Assembly: GCA_902478395.1 (NCBI GenBank)
Contig: CABSKZ010000023.1
Location: 1-17,591, forward strand
Source of the DNA: an uncultured Eubacteriales bacterium
GTDB taxonomy: Bacteria; Bacillota; Clostridia; UBA1381; UBA9506
DNA: 17,591 bases
Reading direction: 5' to 3'
Positions 14,644 through 17,591 of this stretch are shown here, one piece after another. Below the pieces are notes generated by a model. The model was not told the DNA's origin and did not search any database. It saw only the letters and a list, made by a program, of their open reading frames with translations. A program made the position numbers and the translations under genes. How positions within the stretch are numbered: the stretch's first letter is position 1; the number at the start of each line of letters is the position of its first letter.

Positions 14644-17497
14644 ACTCCGCTCTTTCCAGCACCAACAGCCAGTCCTCCGTATCTGGACGGTTCGGGATTG
14701 TCAGTTTGCCGCCGTCAAAGGCTGCTGTGCTTCCCTCCGAAAACGTTCCTTCCCTCGGATTAAACCATTTTGTTTGATAAGTTCCCGTCCCGCCGCTGAC
14801 GGTCATCGTCAATGCCACGGAGGCGTCTGTCATTTTTGGAATATAAACCACATATTGTTTTCCGCTATCAATCGTCGCCACAAGCGCCTTTTTATAAGAA
14901 TTTTCCGGCGGTGTGCCTTCTCCAGCAGGCGGCGGCAGAATCTTTTCACTGGCAGGAATCGCGTCAAATACCGGTTCCAGCTTCCACCACTCCATAGATT
15001 CAAAGAAATTCCGCATGTAGCCCAGCTGCTGTGCGCTTGGTTTGTAAATCGCGTCCCACCATGGTTCATTCGTCGCGCCCCAGGCATCCTCGAACATGGT
15101 ATCGTCATAGTGCAGAACCGGATACCACAATCCCTGTACGCCATAGTCCGCACCCTTCGCGCCGAGCAGCCAACCGCGGTACTGATTGTAACGTACTACA
15201 TAGTCGTCGTGCGGTGGATAATTGTTGCGTATAATGCCGTCCCATGTCGTTTCCACCACGACGGTAGGAACCGGCTTTCCGCCCCGGCGGTAGTTCCACG
15301 CCTGTTTATAATAGTCCTCACTGATGCCGTACGGCGTTTCGTGTCCGCCCTCCAGCATAATGAATTCCAGATATTCCTTATCCCACTCCATCTTGTCAGC
15401 ATCTCCCGTCATGTTCCAGACAATCGGCTGTATGGTGTGAGCCCTGTCGTACGGGTCGATACTGTGCGCATACGCCAGCGCGTCCAGCGAGCATTTTGCC
15501 AGCCCGGACGCCTGTTTTGAGGAATCGTTATATTCCGGCCCCATTCCGTAAGTAACCGCCCACGCACCGTAACGAGCGTTCATGTAATCGAGAATTTCTT
15601 CATATTCAAAATAGGACGCCCAGCCGCCGGCCGCATCGACCCACGCCGGAAACGTGATTTGCACCATGTCGTGGTCCATGATGGATTTGAAATATTCATC
15701 TGTCATCTGCCATGCCTTGATGTCCAGTTCCCGTTTGGAGTGGTACAGCGCCTGCATGGAGTTGCCGTTGATGTTTCCTAAAAATCCGGTTCTCACGCCA
15801 GAAAAGCCCTGCTCCTGCCTCAGATCAAGAATATGGTTGAACGCGGAGGTAATTCCCTTTTCCGCGAAATATTCTTCTCCCATTGCTTCAATGGAATAAA
15901 TGGATGCAGGCGCATCGATTGGCAGGAACTGGTCTGACGGCGTATACCACATGGTTTCCGTCGTGTAGTAAAACGGCGTGCCGTCCGTATAGGTCAAGTA
16001 TCTGCCATTATCACTCGCTTTCAGGAATCCGCCGTGCCGGTATATCCGGTTGGTTTCGTCCTCGGCCGGTTCACTGAACTGAATACTGTAGCTCAAACCG
16101 TTGAGTGAAATGTCGTCAAAACATTTTGTCGTCATCGTCCAGGTCCCCGGCATGGTAGCCGTAAAACGCACTTTAAATATGTTGTCTCCGTCCCAGAAGC
16201 CCGGGATTGTCAGGACCGTTCCATCCGGACCTGTGAAGGCCGCTTCAAATTTGACGGACAGCCATGGTTTTTCCTCCAGCGTATAAATCTTTTCCGTCTC
16301 AAAAGTGTATTCAACCGGACGCCATTGCCGGTACAGGTTATCCTCCGCAGCAGTTACTTCCGCTGAACGAACGCCCTTCAACACTGTAGCCGTTCCTGAA
16401 GCCGCATCCCATATCAGTGCATTCTGCATGACATCCTGCACCAGGAAACGCAGCGGCGCCATCAGGCGGCCTTCCCGGTTCATCAATGGAACCTCGCATT
16501 CCAATGTTTTATCGCCGGCAATAACCGCTGTCTTATCCTGCGTCATAGAAATATGCTTATCACCGAGCACAATCTCCGCGGTGCTGGTTGCTTCATCCCA
16601 CGTCACCGTACCGCCGAGCGCTTCCGAAAGCGCCCGCACCGGAAGCATAGTTCTCCCGTCCACAATCGCCGCCGAGACCTCCGGATTGTCCGGGTCTATC
16701 GCCCTCTCTTCCCCGTCAACCCGAAAGCGGTTGCTTCCGGCAGTAAACACAATCTTCTGCGTTCCCGCAGGAATTTGCAGTTCTTGCGCAACCGGAACCG
16801 GCTCCAGCGGTTTATAAATTGCGTCCGCATTTGCCCCGTCGCTCGACAGAAAGCTTTTTTGCAGGCTGAAATTGTCCAAAATCAGCCCAGTGGAAGAACC
16901 CGGCGTGTGCAGATACAGAAATGCGCTGGAAAGCGCACCCTCCCAGGTGATGTTCACAAACCGGCGGGCAACCTCTGTAAACGCGCCGCTGGTCAGGGGA
17001 ATATTTTCTGTATTAATCCATTTCGGGTTCCCCGACGCATCTGTCAGCTCGATAACAGCACAGGCGCGGGGAATATCCCCGCCTGTGCTTTTTGCCATAA
17101 CGCCAAAATCATAATAACCGGTTCCGCCGGAGGACAAGACCTCGGTGATGTCCTGCCTAACGGAATCTGATCCATTGGTTCTTCCGTCCAGTTTCAGCGC
17201 CTTCTGCCCGGCATAAGCATCTTCTGAAACTGTCAATTCCACTGTCCCGTTTTCAAGCCAGTTCTCGGTTCCGTTTTCAAATCCACTGTTTTTTATAAGG
17301 TTCCGGTCCGCGGCGGAAGCGTACCCCATCGCAGACAGCAGCATAACCGCCGAAACCAGCAATGTTAAGCACCGGTTAAAACGAGCTTTCATCCGGTGTT
17401 TCTGCCCCGCAGGCTGGGAGAAATATGCACTCCGCCTGCGAGACAAATTACTTTCCGCCACCGGTTGGCGGACATTCTTAGCACGGTAATCATTCAT
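14642..17497 (-). CDS. Secreted DUF5060/apiosidase-like glycosidase with CBM-like and copper-amine-oxidase-N-like domains
   Basis: Counted from the ATG at 17497 the protein has 951 residues. It has a long basic leader, then a signal-peptide core from M36 (MKARFNRCLTLLVSAVMLLS) to ASA-AD near 62. A carbohydrate-binding jelly roll of CBM4/9-like appearance follows (about 65-213; NLIKNSGFENGTENW). A CuAO-N-type region (about 248-373) carries GRTMLPVRALSEALGG and then RLMAPLRFL. A DUF5060-like domain (390-475) precedes the apiosidase-like barrel from HGGFLKASDNGRYLTYTDGT (488-507) and a PF12904-like C-terminal domain (865-951). Candidate catalytic glutamates are E655 (GMGPEYN) and E749 (VVVETTWDG). 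Start choice: GGAGG at 17509-17513 lies 11 bases before this ATG. An ATG at 17515 overlaps that site, and the ATG at 17392, directly before the hydrophobic core, has only a weak site. It follows the putative binding-protein gene closely. Confidence 0.91.
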   Translation of the reverse strand: MNDYRAKNVRQPVAESNLSRRRSAYFSQPAGQKHRMKARFNRCLTLLVSAVMLLSAMGYASAADRNLIKNSGFENGTENWLENGTVELTVSEDAYAGQKALKLDGRTNGSDSVRQDITEVLSSGGTGYYDFGVMAKSTGGDIPRACAVIELTDASGNPKWINTENIPLTSGAFTEVARRFVNITWEGALSSAFLYLHTPGSSTGLILDNFSLQKSFLSSDGANADAIYKPLEPVPVAQELQIPAGTQKIVFTAGSNRFRVDGEERAIDPDNPEVSAAIVDGRTMLPVRALSEALGGTVTWDEATSTAEIVLGDKHISMTQDKTAVIAGDKTLECEVPLMNREGRLMAPLRFLVQDVMQNALIWDAASGTATVLKGVRSAEVTAAEDNLYRQWRPVEYTFETEKIYTLEEKPWLSVKFEAAFTGPDGTVLTIPGFWDGDNIFKVRFTATMPGTWTMTTKCFDDISLNGLSYSIQFSEPAEDETNRIYRHGGFLKASDNGRYLTYTDGTPFYYTTETMWYTPSDQFLPIDAPASIYSIEAMGEEYFAEKGITSAFNHILDLRQEQGFSGVRTGFLGNINGNSMQALYHSKRELDIKAWQMTDEYFKSIMDHDMVQITFPAWVDAAGGWASYFEYEEILDYMNARYGAWAVTYGMGPEYNDSSKQASGLAKCSLDALAYAHSIDPYDRAHTIQPIVWNMTGDADKMEWDKEYLEFIMLEGGHETPYGISEDYYKQAWNYRRGGKPVPTVVVETTWDGIIRNNYPPHDDYVVRYNQYRGWLLGAKGADYGVQGLWYPVLHYDDTMFEDAWGATNEPWWDAIYKPSAQQLGYMRNFFESMEWWKLEPVFDAIPASEKILPPPAGEGTPPENSYKKALVATIDSGKQYVVYIPKMTDASVALTMTVSGGTGTYQTKWFNPREGTFSEGSTAAFDGGKLTIPNRPDTEDWLLVLERAE

Positions 17498-17508
17498 AAA
17501 AAGACTTG

Positions 17509-17513
17509 CCTCC
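17509..17513 (-). promoter_or_regulatory. Ribosome binding site favouring the 17497 start
   Basis: GGAGG lies 11 bases upstream of the ATG at 17497. The ATG at 17515 overlaps this site and has no purine-rich box of its own. The spacing is a little long but acceptable. Confidence 0.5.
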
Positions 17514-17528
17514 ATTCCAGAATCCGTC

Positions 17529-17591
17529 TTATTTGTTCAGCTTCGATAAATACTCGTCGTACCCTTTCTGGTAGAGGGAAACATATTCATC
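17529..17591 (-). CDS. C-terminal end of a probable extracellular sugar-binding protein (partial)
   Basis: Only the last 20 codons and a TAA are in the window; the 5' part lies beyond the high-coordinate edge. The peptide DEYVSLYQKGYDEYLSKLNK is amphipathic and helical, with spaced tyrosines and lysines. It resembles the final helix of LplA-type solute-binding proteins of ABC importers (a pattern like YxxxYQKGYDxY). The frame is open through the edge and ends 32 bases before the next gene's start. Two matching permease genes are in the window but no other binding-protein gene. The identification rests on 20 residues and context, so another helical C-terminus cannot be excluded. Confidence 0.5.
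   Translation of the reverse strand, partial: DEYVSLYQKGYDEYLSKLNK

Noticed and set aside
14630..15520. 296-codon plus-strand open frame opposite the first glycosidase
   Set aside because: It is the antisense image of conserved catalytic-domain codons; the translation is Arg/His/Val-rich and shows no domain pattern.
1..17591. CRISPR array, tRNA/rRNA gene, insertion sequence or prophage
   Set aside because: No regularly spaced repeats, no transposase or integrase reading frame, and no RNA-gene-like sequence was seen on either strand.

Overview
The window is a densely packed, one-strand (minus) carbohydrate-utilisation locus. It probably comes from a Gram-positive Bacillota bacterium of the Clostridia or Paenibacillus type. 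The evidence is S-layer-homology (SLH) anchoring, LplB/LplC-type sugar permeases, strong AGGAGG-type ribosome binding sites, a copper-amine-oxidase-N-type cell-surface module, and base composition near 50% GC by eye. The genus cannot be named from this sequence. No gene is supported on the plus strand, and no RNA gene, mobile element or CRISPR array was seen.

In transcription order (high to low coordinates) the window holds ten genes. (1) The last 20 codons of what is probably an extracellular solute-binding protein (17529-17591). (2) A secreted multidomain glycosidase of the DUF5060/apiosidase-like (GH140-related) type with a CuAO-N-like region (14642-17497). (3) A second secreted glycosidase of the same family (12174-14630). 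(4) A secreted protein made of three tandem galactose-binding-like modules and no catalytic domain (10520-12118). After a 216-base gap holding a doubtful 35-codon ORF and two hairpins come: (5) a GH99/WbsX-like protein without signal peptide (9149-10303). (6) A secreted LamG-type protein with three C-terminal SLH domains (6116-9124). (7) A 964-residue secreted protein with degenerate SLH-like repeats, coupled to (6) by an ATGA overlap (3225-6119). (8) and (9) Two ABC sugar permeases (2229-3185 and 1321-2214). (10) A third DUF5060/apiosidase-like glycosidase, this one without signal peptide and running off the low-coordinate edge (1-1295).

Inferred working model: wall-anchored and secreted proteins (2, 3, 4, 6, 7) bind and cut a complex glycan at the cell surface. 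The solute-binding protein and the two permeases import the fragments. The cytoplasmic GH99-like protein and the cytoplasmic apiosidase-like enzyme finish the breakdown. The ATPase is absent here, as is usual for this transporter class, where a shared MsmX-type ATPase often serves. The substrate is not determined. Apiose-containing pectin is one possibility raised by the GH140 relationship, but the sequence does not prove it.

The most distinctive property is a shared vocabulary of modules. One ~120-residue galactose-binding-like module occurs six times across four neighbouring secreted proteins. A second ~80-residue domain is shared by genes 3 and 4. The glycosidase core occurs three times, in two cellular compartments.
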